This document shows positions 11,034-31,130 of a DNA stretch of 64,000 nt, piece by piece. Source of the DNA: Lumbricus rubellus (lineage: Eukaryota > Annelida > Clitellata > Crassiclitellata > Lumbricidae); assembly GCA_945859605.1 (NCBI GenBank), contig OX243821.1:35290748-35354747 (forward strand). Direction: 5' to 3'. Each line of letters begins with the position of its first letter. The first letter of the stretch is position 1. A program made the position numbers and the translations under genes. The notes beneath the pieces are model-generated. The model was not told where the DNA came from. It made no database searches and saw nothing but the letters and a program-made list of their open reading frames with translations.

Positions 11034-11215
11034 ATATAGCGCCACTTCAAGAGAACTCCTCAGAGGCGCTCCCGACCTGACATCAAACCATAATCAAATA
11101 GAATGGTTTTCAAACGCTTGCGGAAAAGGCCCAAGGGGCAAAGAAAGACAAAGAAGTTCATTACGGAGACTAATAGGTAACTTATTCCAGAGTCCAGAAT
11201 AAGCATGTAACTTTT
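11034..11215 (-). mobile_element. LINE C-terminal fragment
   Basis: Minus strand reads LWNKLPISLRNELLCLSL in one frame and FRKRLKTILFDYGL in the next, a frameshifted RT C-terminus, followed by GGGAGCGCCTCTGAGGAG. Confidence 0.65.
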
Positions 11216-11512
11216 CAGCATGTAACTTTTTCTAGCCTTTTTTCCTACCGATCTGGCTTTTTTCAAAAACAGTGTGGCATCTATGGGCACCATTTATTAA
11301 AGCATGGGTTCGAACCCCTGACGGGAAGGGGATATAACGTAGTAAAAAGTAAAAGCTTTTGCTACACGAAAACGACAGATTCATCATAATGTCCTCAACC
11401 TCACAACTAAACATTTTATTACTTGATTTAAATCAGTTTTATGAATGATGCATTTATAACGCGTAAATCTTTAAAGAGCCTAAACAAAAACTGCCTGGTT
11501 GACATTTGTTAT

Positions 11513-11775
11513 TGAAATTAAAACCAATATAAAGCATACAATAGGTTTCCAACATCATAACTTCAAAAGAAATTAAAGTAGTTTTTAGACATTTGATAAA
11601 CAATTCCGATACCATAATATTTAGTGAACAGTAAAAGCTTTTGAAATTAAAACCAATATAAAGTATACAATAGCAGGTTTCCAACATCATAACTTCAAAA
11701 GAAATTAAAGTAGTTTTTAGACATTTGATAAACAATTCCGATACCATAATATTTAGTGAACAGTAAAAGCTTTTG
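11513..11775. repeat. Tandem duplication, about 130-bp unit
   Basis: Two nearly identical copies (about 11513-11641 and 11643-11775), each ending CAGTAAAAGCTTTTG. Confidence 0.9.
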
Positions 11776-11954
11776 CTACACGGAAACAACAGAAGAAATT
11801 GAACTAAAAACAGATTATATTGTTACAAGAAAGACAGTAATAGCAACAGTTTGATCAGAATGATAGCAAATCAGCAAAAACATCAGCATAATCGTGTTAA
11901 TGATTATAGTAAATTAACAAAAACATAAACTTAACAACGAAATTCTGGAATACA

Positions 11955-12285
11955 GACGCAGTATGCTCAGCTTTGAATAGAGACGCAGTATGCTCAGCTT
12001 TGAATAGAGACGCAGTATGCTCATCTTTGAATAGACTGAGTATGCTCAGCTTTGAATAGAGACTGAGTATGCTCAGCTTTGAATAGAGACTGAGTATGCT
12101 CATCTTTGAATAGAGACTGAGTATGCTCAGCTTTGAATAGAGACTGAGTATGCTCAGCTTTGAATAGAGGCTGAGTATGCTCAGCTTTGAATAGAGACTC
12201 AGTATGTTCAGCTTTGAATAGAGACTCAGTATGCTCATCTTTGAATAGAGACACAGTATGTTCAGCATGTAACAGAAACTCAGTA
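11955..12285. repeat. 27-bp minisatellite, about 12 units
   Basis: Unit contains GAGTATGCTCAGCTTTGAAT. Units vary at CAGC/CATC and GACGC/GACTGA. Translation as a 9-residue protein repeat is a by-product of the 27-bp period. Confidence 0.95.
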
Positions 12286-12289
12286 TTTC

Positions 12290-13330
12290 AGCTGGTTACA
12301 TTGTAACGAGAATTCTTATTTACCTCAGATCTAAAGTTCCTGTTCAGATCTTTTAACGAAATGTTCAGCAATAATCACGGACATGACAAGCAATAGTACA
12401 GGGCGCACTCATGAAATTGAACACCGTGGTATTGGTCGCTTCACGGATGCAACGTTAAAAACTTTTTTGGGTGAACAGAATACAAGAGACCCGAACTTAA
12501 AATTAGCTCGACAATTTTTTAACCGAACAACGTAAAAATGATTCAAGTCATGTGCTACCACGAAAAACATTTAAAAGCTTTCTAAAACGATTAAAAAGAC
12601 GCTTAATAATTTTCCAATCAATGCGGAACAATGATTAATCTTATATATTATATTTCAATTGATCGAATTATAATCTTCAAATTCCTGAAGAGGCACTCGA
12701 AAGTCATGTGGAGTGTACCAGCTTATTCGAGAGCTCATGTGCATGCATTTTGCACACAGTAATTAAAAATAATCTGTGAAAAGAGTGAAATTAATAAGAC
12801 GTAGGACATAACCCTGGCCATAACACTGACATTTTTAGCGTTAGAGTTTGTGTAAAAGTGGAGAATTTTATACTGCACTTTTAGCAGCAAAGCGTAAGAA
12901 GCAAATGAAATTTATATTGAAATTTTCTGCTGTTTATAATAACCGACATTGTCTCAAGAACCAATGTGACACATTCTGCAATCGTCGATTTCTAAATTAT
13001 TTATACTGGTAGTAGACATCTTATTTGAGGTGTTTAGCGTTAGAGCTCCAACGTGTGTCTACAGCGGCCATTTTTATATTGCATCGGTTGAAAACGTTTC
13101 AAAGTTAGCGCTCTAACTGAGCGCATACCGTTATATTAAAAAATACATCCGCACGCTGGAGCTATATTCGACAAAACAGCATCATTGCAATTTCTTATTT
13201 TAGAAAATAATAAGGTGAATGAAATTTCAATAGATTCTGATTGCGTTAACCTACGTTGTATGTGGATACGAAGTATTTTGAACTCCCGTTGGTCCCGTAG
13301 TCGCCAAATCGCATCACCTTTAAGTGCAAA
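12290..13330. other. No gene or repeat recognised
   Basis: AT-rich single-copy-looking sequence without bipartite elements. Confidence 0.4.
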
Positions 13331-13332
13331 AT

Positions 13333-13372
13333 TATATATAACAATTTTTAACTACCATAAAAAGGTGTCTAA
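13333..13372 (-). promoter_or_regulatory. Bipartite ACACC/TATA element
   Basis: Box TTTAGACACCTTTTTATG; TATATATA 28 bp on. Confidence 0.6.
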
Positions 13373-13379
13373 ATTGGGA

Positions 13380-14129
13380 CAACGAAATTCAAGACAATTT
13401 CCTACAACTAAAAGGCACGCAGTAACAGCGTCAGTTAAACATTCTGCGTCATATTATTATGTGAGCAATTCTTTTGCAATACTAAACTTCAACGCTAGAA
13501 GTTGAAAGCTTTTGGAATGAAATGTTTTTGTCAACAGAAGTCACTTGTGAACAAAGTTTCCCAACAAGGGGCGATTTGCATTGAGACAAAGGATAATTAA
13601 CCGAAGGTAATTATTTCACCCACTGAGAGTATTCTCAAATCCATCAGCTAAAAAGTGATCACGACCCCTAAACTATCTATCCGTTAAATATTCTCCCATC
13701 GAAAATATTTCTCACCCCTATAGAAAATTTTCAGGGGCTTCTATCAACCAATGTACAACCGAACTCCATACCCTGATGAACCGGACTAACCCCCCCCCCC
13801 CCATGTGAGTTATTTTTCTGATTCCCTTCTTTTTCTCTGGGATCAATTAGCACCTGTAAGTATATGGCAAGAAGTCCATGCGTTTTTCCACCCCAAAACT
13901 ATTCACTGCTTTAAAGCCACAGATTATTCGTCATCAGAAAACCGCCCCTCCCCAACAAATGTAAATTTCCCAATCACAAAATATTTGGCACCTCAGAAAA
14001 TATATCAAACCACAAAATAACTTCCACGCAACAAAAATCCTGACCTTAAAAAAATCTGCGCTCTCCCCCACCCCCTAAAAATTTTCCCCAAACAAATTGC
14101 CCCCAGATCTGCGACCCCACATCCCGTTC
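13380..14129. other. 3' flank of the membrane-protein gene
   Basis: AT-rich, then C-rich with a poly-C run near 13790. The 3' untranslated region of the gene presumably lies here but its end is not visible. Confidence 0.4.
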
Positions 14130-22406
<8,277 letters not shown>

Positions 22407-22689
22407 TATCCGTTTAAACGCTGCTTACAAACTTTTCGCAATGATATTTCAATTAAACACCTTTTTTAATGAATATCTAATCTGAAATCGTAAACACGGA
22501 AGAGATTGAAATGTTCGCACTGCAGTTTGTCCTATTTCATTTGTGTACACAATACCTGGGCCTATGATCAATCAACCAAGGTGAACGTGTAGCATGGCGG
22601 GTGATGTTTTGTAGCGCATTTCATTCGTTTCGGCGAATTGGACTGTCAAAAAACAACACTTAAACATTAATAATAATATTATTTACGTC

Positions 22690-22925
22690 AATTTATATGG
22701 CGCAGTAACACAGCCATGCTGTTAAAATGGCGCCTTACAAAGCAGCTGACATGCGAGATAGGCTCTAGTGATCAAGTATATTTTTTTATCTTGGTTTTAA
22801 AAGACTTAGGCCTAGACATTATTTCTTGGTAAAGCGTTTTGAAGGAGTCAACTGTGTAGGCCGCTCGCAGGGCAGTAGGAAGACTGTTCCAGCATATGGG
22901 GTGAATAGTATATTTAGACAGCTTA
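22690..22925 (-). mobile_element. LINE C-terminal fragment
   Basis: Minus strand reads ICWNSLPTALRAAYTVDSFK in one frame, a typical end of LINE RT proteins. Confidence 0.65.
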
Positions 22926-23090
22926 GATAGGTAGGCCTACCAATGATGTCGCTACTAATAGTCGTGTTATCTTTAGGACTACTAGTATACAAGTGTCATT
23001 ATTTGTATTACTACAAAAACACCACGACTATTACCGTAACTGCTACTGCTCAGTGTAAATACAATTGTAAGGTGACAGTTAAACTTCAAC

Positions 23091-23130
23091 TTCAACACCT
23101 CTTTTATGCTTAAATATATTTTTATAAATA
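23091..23130 (+). promoter_or_regulatory. Bipartite ACACC/TATA element
   Basis: Box CTTCAACACCTCTTTTATG; TATAAATA 28 bp on. Confidence 0.65.
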
Positions 23131-23657
23131 TGGAAACGTCTATCCGCAATGCAACTAGGATCCATTCGAGGATTGGTCAGAAAATAATCGTGCAACCACA
23201 ATCACAATCATATTCAAGCGTCAATACATGGATCTCCTCCTCCTCTTCCTCCTCCTCTTTATATTATTATTTGTGATTAATTCCTTTACTGTTAGTTAGA
23301 TACACCGGTAAGCGAGAGCGGCATAGTCTTCTGGTTGCAATGGACTGCGGTTCAAGACACTGGCCTGGGAGTTGACATTCATAGATTTAGATATCTCGGG
23401 CTAGCACGTATGGGACGCAGGGGTGCAAGCTGCTGCGGAGCGACCTCGGGAAAGTTGCTTACCCATCATTGTCTGTGGGGAAGGCAACGGGAAACCATTT
23501 CACTCATCTCATCCCCGGGTGGCGAAATTAAGCCATTGAGCCTGCCTACGAACAGAGAACCATCATCATCACTATTATTTTATCATCATTATCATCGTCC
23601 TCATAATCATCATTATGTTTGTATGTCGCTGAGTTATCGTGAGCAAAGACTCTTTAA

Positions 23658-24646
23658 CCCTCGGGCTACCAAGGGGGGGGGGGGTGGTATCCACCCCCCC
23701 CCCCTAGGTTTTTCCCAAATAAAACTTTTTTCGTTAGGAATAAAATTTTGACGTTTTAGGTGGCTGTAGAGGATTCATTTGCACACATTTTGAGCTAAAA
23801 TGTGTGATGATATACCATACCATTCAAAAGTTACACCCGATATACCCGAGGCACCAGGGGGGGTTGATACCACCCCCCCCTTAGATTATCGGCTGTATCT
23901 TATCCGTCCTTTGACATGAAGAGACACCAATTACACCATTCTGTAGAGGGAATGTGGGGCTACATTGTGGTGGTCACGGAGTTGTCATTGGACAACCAGA
24001 AGTGCTCAAAATAAATTAAAATATATAAAAAGGTGTTTTATTTTCATAAAATTTTCATGTTGTTCCTATTAAAAATTATTCATAATTTATTTTTTAAGAG
24101 AAATAAATTATGTCATTCTATAGAGGGCAATTAGGGCTATTTAGTGATACCAAATAATTTGACATTTGATGACCGGAAGTGCTTAAAATAAATTTAAATG
24201 TTTGAAAATGTTGGGTTTTTTTACAACGCAAACCGATAAGTCTGCGTAAACGTTTTTCAGCATGTTTTACGTGTTTTTTCTCTTTTTATTGTAACTAAAA
24301 CTAACTTATTACTAGTTTTTATAGTTGAATATTGGACTTTACTATATGTAACCTATTTTAAATTAAATAAATTATGTTAAAAACACACAGAATCTAATAT
24401 TTTGCTTATGCGAAAGTATACATTTTGTGGAATCGGCGGGTGCCTACGGTAAAAAATTCATAACTTTGGGGTGCTTTCATATATTTTAAACCTAAATATA
24501 CCATTTTGTGCAGAAATGAATGCTGAATCCATAGGTGTATTACAAGTTATGATATCTCAAACCAAACCCAAAATCCAGGGGGGGGTGGTAACCACCCCCC
24601 CCCCCTTGGTAGTCAGTGTTACAAAAAAAGCTTGGTAGCCTGAGGG
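23658..24646. mobile_element. piggyBac-like non-autonomous element, copy 1
   Basis: TTAA-flanked; ends CCCTCGGGCTACCAAG and CTTGGTAGCCTGAGGG. Inner G and C runs pair near each end. No transposase frame. About 989 bp; second copy at 48967. Confidence 0.85.
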
Positions 24647-24741
24647 TTAAAGGCAGTAATCATCAATAATGACGCTGAGTTATTATGGGCAACGAATTAT
24701 TCCAAAGCAGTATGACATGATACTTGATACACTTTGCATTG

Positions 24742-24781
24742 TTTATATAGATGCCTTTAAACACCTAATAAAGGTGTCGAA
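24742..24781 (-). promoter_or_regulatory. Bipartite ACACC/TATA element
   Basis: Box TTTCGACACCTTTATTA; TATATAAA 28 bp on. Confidence 0.6.
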
Positions 24782-25012
24782 AAGAGACAACCTAAAGCAG
24801 TCGTGTATTCCCAAACTTCGGCAGCCCGTGGACTGGCAATAATTTTTTGTGAGACTCGCGGACCGCTAGACAAGGCCTAAATTATGGCGATGGAAAACAA
24901 ACGCGCACTAAGTTATAAAAAGACTAACATATGAGGCTATTTACAATATTTATTACCAGGAGGTCAAGGTCATCGCCTGTTCCTCTGAATCCTTCGCCAT
25001 CTACCTCGCATC

Positions 25013-25459
25013 CAGCGTTGCCACTCCTTGGGTTTTTTCACAAGATCTTGTTTTTTTATCCGAACTTGGGAAATGGGTTTTTTTGCGAAGAACTTGGGTT
25101 TTTTCTTAGTTTTTTTCGACCACAAAAAATCTAGGGTTTTTTCTCGAAACTTGGGAAATGGGTTTTTTCGATAAAATTTGGGTTTTTCGGGCAAAAGCTT
25201 GGGTTTTTTGCTTGCGAACCGGAAATTTGTGGCAATTTTTCAAAGATTTGGGCCAAATGACTAAAAAGAGGTCATCAACTTTTTTGGACAGCAAAATGGA
25301 AAAAAATTCCGAAAAATTTGGCTGGTTGACTAAAAAAAGTCATCAGAAATTTTTCGGACGAAAAATGGGAAAATTTCGGAAGATTTGGGCAATTTGGGTT
25401 TTCTTGGTTTTTTTACCGACCAACTTGGGTTTTTTTAATTTTTAAGAGTGGCAACGCTG
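25013..25459. mobile_element. Non-autonomous hAT element, copy 2
   Basis: CAGCGTTGCCACTC and GTGGCAACGCTG ends with 7-of-8 matching flanks CTCGCATC/CTCGGATC; same interior as 1223-1665. Confidence 0.85.
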
Positions 25460-25527
25460 CTCGGATCTCCTGCGTTTTATTAGTCGTTCTTGAAGAATTA
25501 TCAGTGAACGAATCAACATAATTCCGT

Positions 25528-25567
25528 TATTTATATAAGTTTTAAACTCACTTCGAAAGGTGTGCAA
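25528..25567 (-). promoter_or_regulatory. Bipartite ACACC/TATA element
   Basis: Box ATTGCACACCTTTCGA; TATAAATA 28 bp on. Confidence 0.65.
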
Positions 25568-25624
25568 TATAGCATCAAAACACATAAAACAACAACCATT
25601 GTTTCCGTTAGGCACAGGCAATCA

Positions 25625-25990
25625 ATGGGGCGCCCCTCCTTCTATGGGCGTCAAAGTAACGATGTTCAGTTTGTTCACCCGTCCAATTATGAGCGTTTAT
25701 CCTACGTGGGGCGCCACAGGATCTCCACGTTCTACAGGGCGCCTACGCTCGGCGGAATCGAACTAATTGGCGCCCACATCGATACCGGAAGTAACAAAAC
25801 CCAGACCGGAAACGGTATAATACCGGATGTTGCGAATTATCGACCGGAAGTCGTCATTTAAATTAACGGACGACATTGCGTTTTAGCAAGAGCTGAAATC
25901 GTCGCCATAGCAACGATAAGGTCTAAGTTCTCCCTTACAAGCCATTTCACATGGCGGAAAAGTCGTTCAATGCTGAAAGAGAGATTTATT
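25625..25990. promoter_or_regulatory. Repeat block with ETS- and RFX-like sites
   Basis: GGGCGCC-rich part, then ACCGGAAGT near 25787 and 25840, and an X-box-like GTCGCCATAGCAAC at 25901-25914. Related blocks lie at 30135, 42600, 46840, 47440, 57100 and 63640. Confidence 0.55.
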
Positions 25991-26012
25991 TAATTTATTC
26001 AGAAGTTACTGT

Positions 26013-26052
26013 TGTTTATAATACAAGTGAATTGCTAAGAAGAGGTGTCTAA
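26013..26052 (-). promoter_or_regulatory. Bipartite ACACC/TATA element
   Basis: Box TTTAGACACCTCTTCTTAG; TATAAACA 28 bp on. Related to 46453. Confidence 0.65.
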
Positions 26053-26213
26053 ATGCTGAAAGAGTCGGCAGCAAAGAGAATTCTAAGACTGACGAGATCG
26101 AGAAACTGTAGTCGCCGATGATCATAAGCCTATGTCACGTGATTTTGATTTGCTGCTTACTCTGAACATAATAGGCAAGTAGCTAAAATTTATTATGGCT
26201 CATCCAAAAACTG

Positions 26214-26253
26214 TATTTGTAGCCCGTGTGAAATAAATAGAAGAGGTGTCTAA
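26214..26253 (-). promoter_or_regulatory. Bipartite ACACC/TATA element
   Basis: Box TTAGACACCTCTTCTA; TACAAATA 28 bp on. Confidence 0.65.
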
Positions 26254-26301
26254 GCTATAATTTTTGACGGTTGCATTCAAAGGCAACTTTATGCGCGACA
26301 T

Positions 26302-26341
26302 TATTTATAAGAATAATGTAAATTTTAGAAGAGGTGTCGAT
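26302..26341 (-). promoter_or_regulatory. Bipartite ACACC/TATA element
   Basis: Box ATCGACACCTCTTCTAAA; TATAAATA 28 bp on. Confidence 0.65.
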
Positions 26342-26364
26342 AGCAAAACGTTAAAACAGAGTTT

Positions 26365-26462
26365 GTTTAAGCGCCTCTTTAAGATAACTACTCAGAAGCG
26401 CTCCCGACTACAGAGCGGACACTGAATCGGAGTTTCACGCCGAAGCGCTGAGCAGTTGCAAG
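26365..26462 (-). mobile_element. SINE fragment without tRNA head
   Basis: GCGCCTCTTTAAGATAACTA to GAAGCGCTGAGCAGTTGC matches the body and tail of the tRNA-SINE. Confidence 0.7.
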
Positions 26463-26807
26463 AATATGAAGATCCATACGAAGTGTAGTTTCAGTTTAAC
26501 GTCACTGTTTTTCAGCAAAGATCATTAGCAACGCCCTCCTCCTCCTTCACCTAGGATTTCGAAATAGCTTTCTGGCGAAATTGCGTCAAAAAGTAGCCCA
26601 ATGCGGTCTTATCTGAACTCATACGCCAAGGCTATGAAAACGAAGTCGCTAGAGCACTTCTTATGTGACTTCTAATCGCCATTGTTTAATGACACATCGT
26701 GGTTACATGACATTGTAAGAAAAACTAGATCACGCTGTTCTATTACTCCTGAGTGAGAGGTTTATGATAGCAATGTCTTTGATGTTGGTTGTTGATTTTT
26801 TGTAACT

Positions 26808-27004
26808 ATTGATTGATTGATTGAATGAATGAATGAATGAATGAATGAATGAATGAATGAATGAATGAATGAATGAATGAATGAATGAATGAATGAATGA
26901 ATGAATGAATGAGTGAATGAATGAATGAATGAAAGAATGAATGAATGAATGAATGAATGAATGAATGAATGAATGAATGAATGAATGAATGAATGAATGA
27001 ATGA
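26808..27004. repeat. (AATG)n microsatellite
   Basis: About 45 tetramer units; the Ser-Phe-Ile-His reading of the minus strand is an artefact. Confidence 0.95.
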
Positions 27005-27072
27005 AACTTGCAAGCTCAAAACGATTAAATGGAAAACTCCTCCTAGAGATGTATTTATTCAGAAGTATCTTT

Positions 27073-27112
27073 CATTTATCGACCAAAGTATTTATTTAAA
27101 AGAGGTGTGTGT
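27073..27112 (-). promoter_or_regulatory. Bipartite ACACC/TATA element
   Basis: Box CACACACCTCTTTTAAAT; GATAAATG 28 bp on (T to G in TATA); the paralogue at 51018 has TATAAATA. Confidence 0.55.
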
Positions 27113-27414
27113 GAATAACCTAAAAGTGAGTTTGTTGTTTACCTTTAACGACACTGTGTGATAAGAAGGACTGCTTCAATTTCGACAACCTCTTTCACCC
27201 AAGCACCATGGAACTGCCTATAATTATATAGTACGAACGGGGTCGCGGGATCTACATGTATGCTATTTGCGAAGTGGTGCATGGTAGGCGGTCTCGGCAA
27301 AATATACATCGGCAAACTTTAATATTTAATTGTGACGTCACATTTGCCCTTTTTGTAACTCTGTATTATCCTATAATAGTCATCCTACAATATTCGGCTA
27401 CATTATAATTATTT

Positions 27415-27475
27415 TACAGCTGTATTATGCCAAACAAATTTTTCGCTGGCAACGACCTCTGTAGTCATAGGCCAT
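27415..27475 (+). repeat. Family R fragment
   Basis: TGCCAAACAAATTT and GCAACGACCTCTGTAGTCAT match the family R core. Confidence 0.55.
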
Positions 27476-27547
27476 CGTCATTTCTTGTTCCATCGATGAA
27501 TGTTTGATCAAATCCCCTGATAGATCTCCTTATTAAGAAATTTTTTA

Positions 27548-27587
27548 AATTTATAGACCAAAAATTTTATTTAAAAGAGGTGTGTAA
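27548..27587 (-). promoter_or_regulatory. Bipartite ACACC/TATA element
   Basis: Box TTACACACCTCTTTTAAAT; TATAAATT 28 bp on. Confidence 0.65.
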
Positions 27588-28071
27588 AGACATAAAAAAA
27601 TTGAGTGAATTGTAGTTTAAAGTTTACGACACTCTGTGATAAGAAGAATCGTTTCGGTTTCTATACCACCCCCTTCATCCAAGCGCCATGGATCTGGCAC
27701 TGCCTTGTTCTAATGGATTGTACGTACGAATGGAGGGGTCACGAGATTTAAGCTGGTGCGTACAGCATGGGACGGAGTCTCGGCAAAATGTACATGGATG
27801 GATGATAGGAACGACGAAGTATTATGCCACAAGCCCTGAGGTCTCTTACTCTACTTGTCTCACACTCTCTTCGCCGTTGCAAGGGACGTGGAAAAGACGT
27901 CCAATGCTAACAGCGTAGAACGGCCAGACAATTGCGTGTGAGCCAATCACCAAGAATCGTGTCAGCCGAGACCGAAAATCTGTAGTCGCCATTGCTTTGC
28001 AACCAATGTCAAAGTGCTGCATTTCTTTTTGCAAACTGTTGATGCATTCATAATTGAGTTTCCTACATCAT

Positions 28072-28111
28072 TATTTGTAAGCTGAATGACACAATTATAA
28101 GAGGTGTCTAA
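28072..28111 (-). promoter_or_regulatory. Bipartite ACACC/TATA element
   Basis: Box TTTAGACACCTCTTATAA; TACAAATA 28 bp on. Confidence 0.6.
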
Positions 28112-28159
28112 ATTAATGAACACACGGGTGTGATTAAAAGTCACATTTATATTTCACAA

Positions 28160-28199
28160 TATTTATAGAGAAATTTATAAGCTTAGAAGAGGTTTATCT
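28160..28199 (-). promoter_or_regulatory. Bipartite element, mutated box
   Basis: Box AAACCTCTTCTAAG (C to A); TATAAATA 28 bp on. Confidence 0.5.
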
Positions 28200-29218
28200 A
28201 TGGCACTGCAATAATAGTCATAAAAAGTCACGTATAATAGATTATTTCAGTTTAACAACATTTTTTACGAATAAGGACCATTTTAGGTGCATTGAAGAAG
28301 TTTCGTATATTATTTAAGATATCAGTCACTCAATTTATCTGTTTAATTTTTTTTTTATAACACCATCTTTTATTTCCGTTTCAAGCAGTGCAAACACCAA
28401 CTGGCTGTGCCTGATAAACACTGAACCGCTGTCAAAACACTCGCACAATGTGCAACAAATGTATATCCAATATGCATTAATAAGTATGTGATCAGTCGTC
28501 CTCGACCCCGGCGAGTTGTGCGAATGTACCCCTGAAGGCTATGGCGTTAAATCTGTTTAATTTATTTTATTTTTTTCAGAAATTTCTGTACAGTAACTCT
28601 TCAAGGTAGGCTACTCGGCCTAACCACGGCTAGGTCAGACCGTTTTGATGTTCTTAAGGAACAGAGTGGGTGACAGCCTAATGAAGTTGGTACACGTATA
28701 CTCTGGTCGAATAAGTGTTTTTTTATGGAACCAACGCCACCCACCGTAGCAGCTACTCTGTCTCCTTCGATACTTCGGTATCCGGACTTGACCACATTTG
28801 GACAACTCTTTTGAACAACCATTCTAACTTGACATAGCGCTCGCGAATAAGCGGGTGGCCTGCGCTGGTGGCTTGATTTGGAGTTTGCGTTTACGAAAAA
28901 ACACACGAATGACATGTCTAGAATGTATGCTTTTACCATTTAACGTTATTAATTAATGACTTGTGCATGTATATAATAAAAATAAAAAAGCTGCGTAATG
29001 TCATAGAAACAGTAGAAATTCCAATAAATAATTATAAAGACAAGCTACTGTTAGTGAAGGTACATGTACCAGAGGTTTGTTTTTGCTTCCACCTTTTAAG
29101 CGCTTTATTTTTTTACAAGTGACATAATTATACAAACACCGTTAATTACTCAGCTCCAATTCCATTTCTGTACACCTCCCAATAAGGGAAAGCTAAGGGA
29201 AAAAATCATTGAAACCAA

Positions 29219-29258
29219 TTTCACACCCCTTTAAAGTAAGTTATGTGTATTATAAATA
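29219..29258 (+). promoter_or_regulatory. Bipartite ACACC/TATA element
   Basis: Box TTTCACACCCCTTTAAA; TATAAATA 28 bp on. Confidence 0.6.
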
Positions 29259-29484
29259 ATAGAACCACTGAAAAACCTACAAATAACGGGATCATATCTG
29301 TCAACGGCAAAAAGGAGTAATCTTCGGTGGTGCATAAGAGAAATTCCAAATAAGAAACCAGTTGAATTTTAAAATACATGCGTTATGATTTTGATCAGAC
29401 CTAAAATAGACTCATAGTCAGTTTATATTATCCCACATTAGGCTATTATAGTCTTCACTTCATGCAAACTACACAATGCAGTTT

Positions 29485-29570
29485 TGGGGCGCGGTGTTGT
29501 AGTGAGTATTCTCGTTGTCTTGCAGGCCGTGTTGCAGGTTCGAATCCATCTCAAATCGCCGCGTAGGATC
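29485..29570 (+). mobile_element. tRNA-SINE head fragment
   Basis: GGGGCGCGGTGTTGTAGTG and the B box GGTTCGAATCC lie in plus orientation; body and tail are missing. Confidence 0.65.
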
Positions 29571-29601
29571 CTCCGTCCGTCCGTCCATCCATTTTGCTTA
29601 A

Positions 29602-29676
29602 CCCTTTCCCGCCGGATCGGGTCGTGGGTGACCCGATTAGCCCAATAGGTATCGAAACAATTCAGGCGGGAATGGG
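29602..29676. mobile_element. 75-bp piggyBac-like mini-element
   Basis: Flanked by TTAA (29598-29601, 29677-29680); ends CCCTTTCCCGCC and GGCGGGAATGGG are imperfect inverted repeats. No coding space. Confidence 0.65.
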
Positions 29677-29748
29677 TTAAGATGCTTAGAAGATGTGTGG
29701 GAATTGCATCGTCAACTGTCAGCATTCTAAAGCCAATGCAGTACGACA

Positions 29749-29788
29749 TTATTTATAAGCATTTAAGATATGTAAAAGAGGTTTTTAA
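29749..29788 (-). promoter_or_regulatory. Bipartite element, mutated box
   Basis: Box AAAACCTCTTTTAC; TATAAATA 27 bp on. Confidence 0.5.
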
Positions 29789-30051
29789 TGCACAGCGTCA
29801 GAAAATTTAAAAGTCAGATGGTAGTAGTTTCAGTTTAATGAAACTGTGTGATAATAAGGATCTTTATCCCTCATCCTACCAAGTGGGGTCCGTTCGGACC
29901 CCAAGCACATAAACTGCTGTGTAACTTTTTGCGATAAAAGATTAAGAGTCGGCATTTTATGAATTTGTCTATAGTTCTGTGCTACAGGATATGCTGTAGC
30001 TACTTTTTTGAAAATAATTATTTTTGAATTTTTAATAAAGAAATTTCTGTT

Positions 30052-30077
30052 GGGGTCCGAACGGACCCCAATGTAAA
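30052..30077. repeat. Palindromic GGGGTCCGAACGGACCCC
   Basis: Pairs with an inverted near-copy at 29883-29903; a third copy lies at 6296. Possibly ends of a small element. Confidence 0.5.
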
Positions 30078-30134
30078 AAAGCTTACGTATCAGCCTTTTA
30101 GCCAATGTAGAGCTAGATTTCTGACACTTTGCAC

Positions 30135-30335
30135 TACATCCAGACCGGAAACGGTAACAACCACACAGGAAGTTGCGACTTTTCAGTCGGAAGTCGGACA
30201 TTCGAGACCGGAAGTGGTCTGCGAATTCACGGACGACGTCACGTTTAAGCGAGAACTATTATTTGTCGCCATAGTGACCAGGTTTTCCCATTCAAATAAA
30301 ATACGTCCAGTGCTGACAGCGTTTGAAGTAAGATA
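30135..30335. promoter_or_regulatory. Repeat block with ETS/CRE/RFX-like sites
   Basis: ACCGGAAGTGG, GACGACGTCACGTTTAAGCG and GTCGCCATAGTGAC in the same order as at 42600 and 47450. Confidence 0.5.
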
Positions 30336-30857
30336 ACTCTAATGACCATCGTATCTGCCGAGAACGAGAAACTGTGGCCGCCGTAGATGAGAAATGATTT
30401 CATGTCACTTGCTTTTTGCTATATATACTACGAAGATATTAATTATACGGGTGTTGTTGGTGGCTAATAAGAAATAATCACTATTGTTATTCCGATATCC
30501 ATTAGTTGCCTTGTTACATGTTTAACGACACTGACATATCAAAGATGATTTGTGTCGCCCTCCTCCATTATCCAGGCTTAGGATTGGCACTGACAGAGAA
30601 CAACCAGTGGCGGAGTTGCCAAGATCTTTGAAGATGACTAGATAAATACTGACCGTAACGATCTTTAAGCCCTTCTTAAATAATGGCCAACAAGTTTCAG
30701 CATTCTAATATTTTACATTACAAATCGTCAAAATTTGAAGAAAAAAAACGTGAACAGGTATTGACTACATAGAATAGGTGCATTATGGGGAGAGCCAATA
30801 CCAAGCCTTAAATTTCAAGCAGAGCGACTTTTAAACATCGTAATTAATTTAAATCCC

Positions 30858-30898
30858 TTAGATACCTTTTTTTCAATGTAAAATCCGACAATATATAC
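30858..30898 (+). promoter_or_regulatory. Bipartite element, mutated box
   Basis: Box AGATACCTTTTTTTC; AATATATA near 28-30 bp. Related to 45786 and 56744. Confidence 0.4.
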
Positions 30899-31130
30899 CA
30901 AGCTTTATCCGTGTGAATCAACCTGATGCAGAATATTTTGTGTAGACGTTATATGGTACTAGATTACGCATGCAATCTGAAACTGATAGTAAACAAAGCA
31001 TGCAGGGTGAAAAGGTAAAGTTTGGAAGTAATTGGAAAGTCAATTCAAACGTCGGTTCAAAAGGTAAAATTAAGACTATCACATCAAAGGTAAACTGACA
31101 AGATATGTTATTATAGTATGTATGTATGTA

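Larger units (their letters stand above)
26050..28310. repeat. Segmental duplication, partner of 50050-52300
   Basis: Collinear similarity along the block, including five or six bipartite elements in the same order. The partner carries an extra SINE; this copy has a longer (AATG)n. Confidence 0.85.

Noticed and set aside
11955..12285. CRISPR-like array
   Set aside because: Units are directly contiguous 27-bp repeats without unique spacers, and the window is clearly eukaryotic: a minisatellite.
24010..24045. ACACCTTTTT box inside the piggyBac-like element (and its copy near 49340)
   Set aside because: The sequence at the expected TATA position is TGAGCACT; the box is part of the transposon consensus.
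25562..25861. 99-codon frame through the ETS/RFX block
   Set aside because: Related blocks at 59150 and 63640 do not preserve the frame.
26762..27019. Ser-Phe-Ile-His repeat protein on the minus strand
   Set aside because: It is the (AATG)n microsatellite read in frame.
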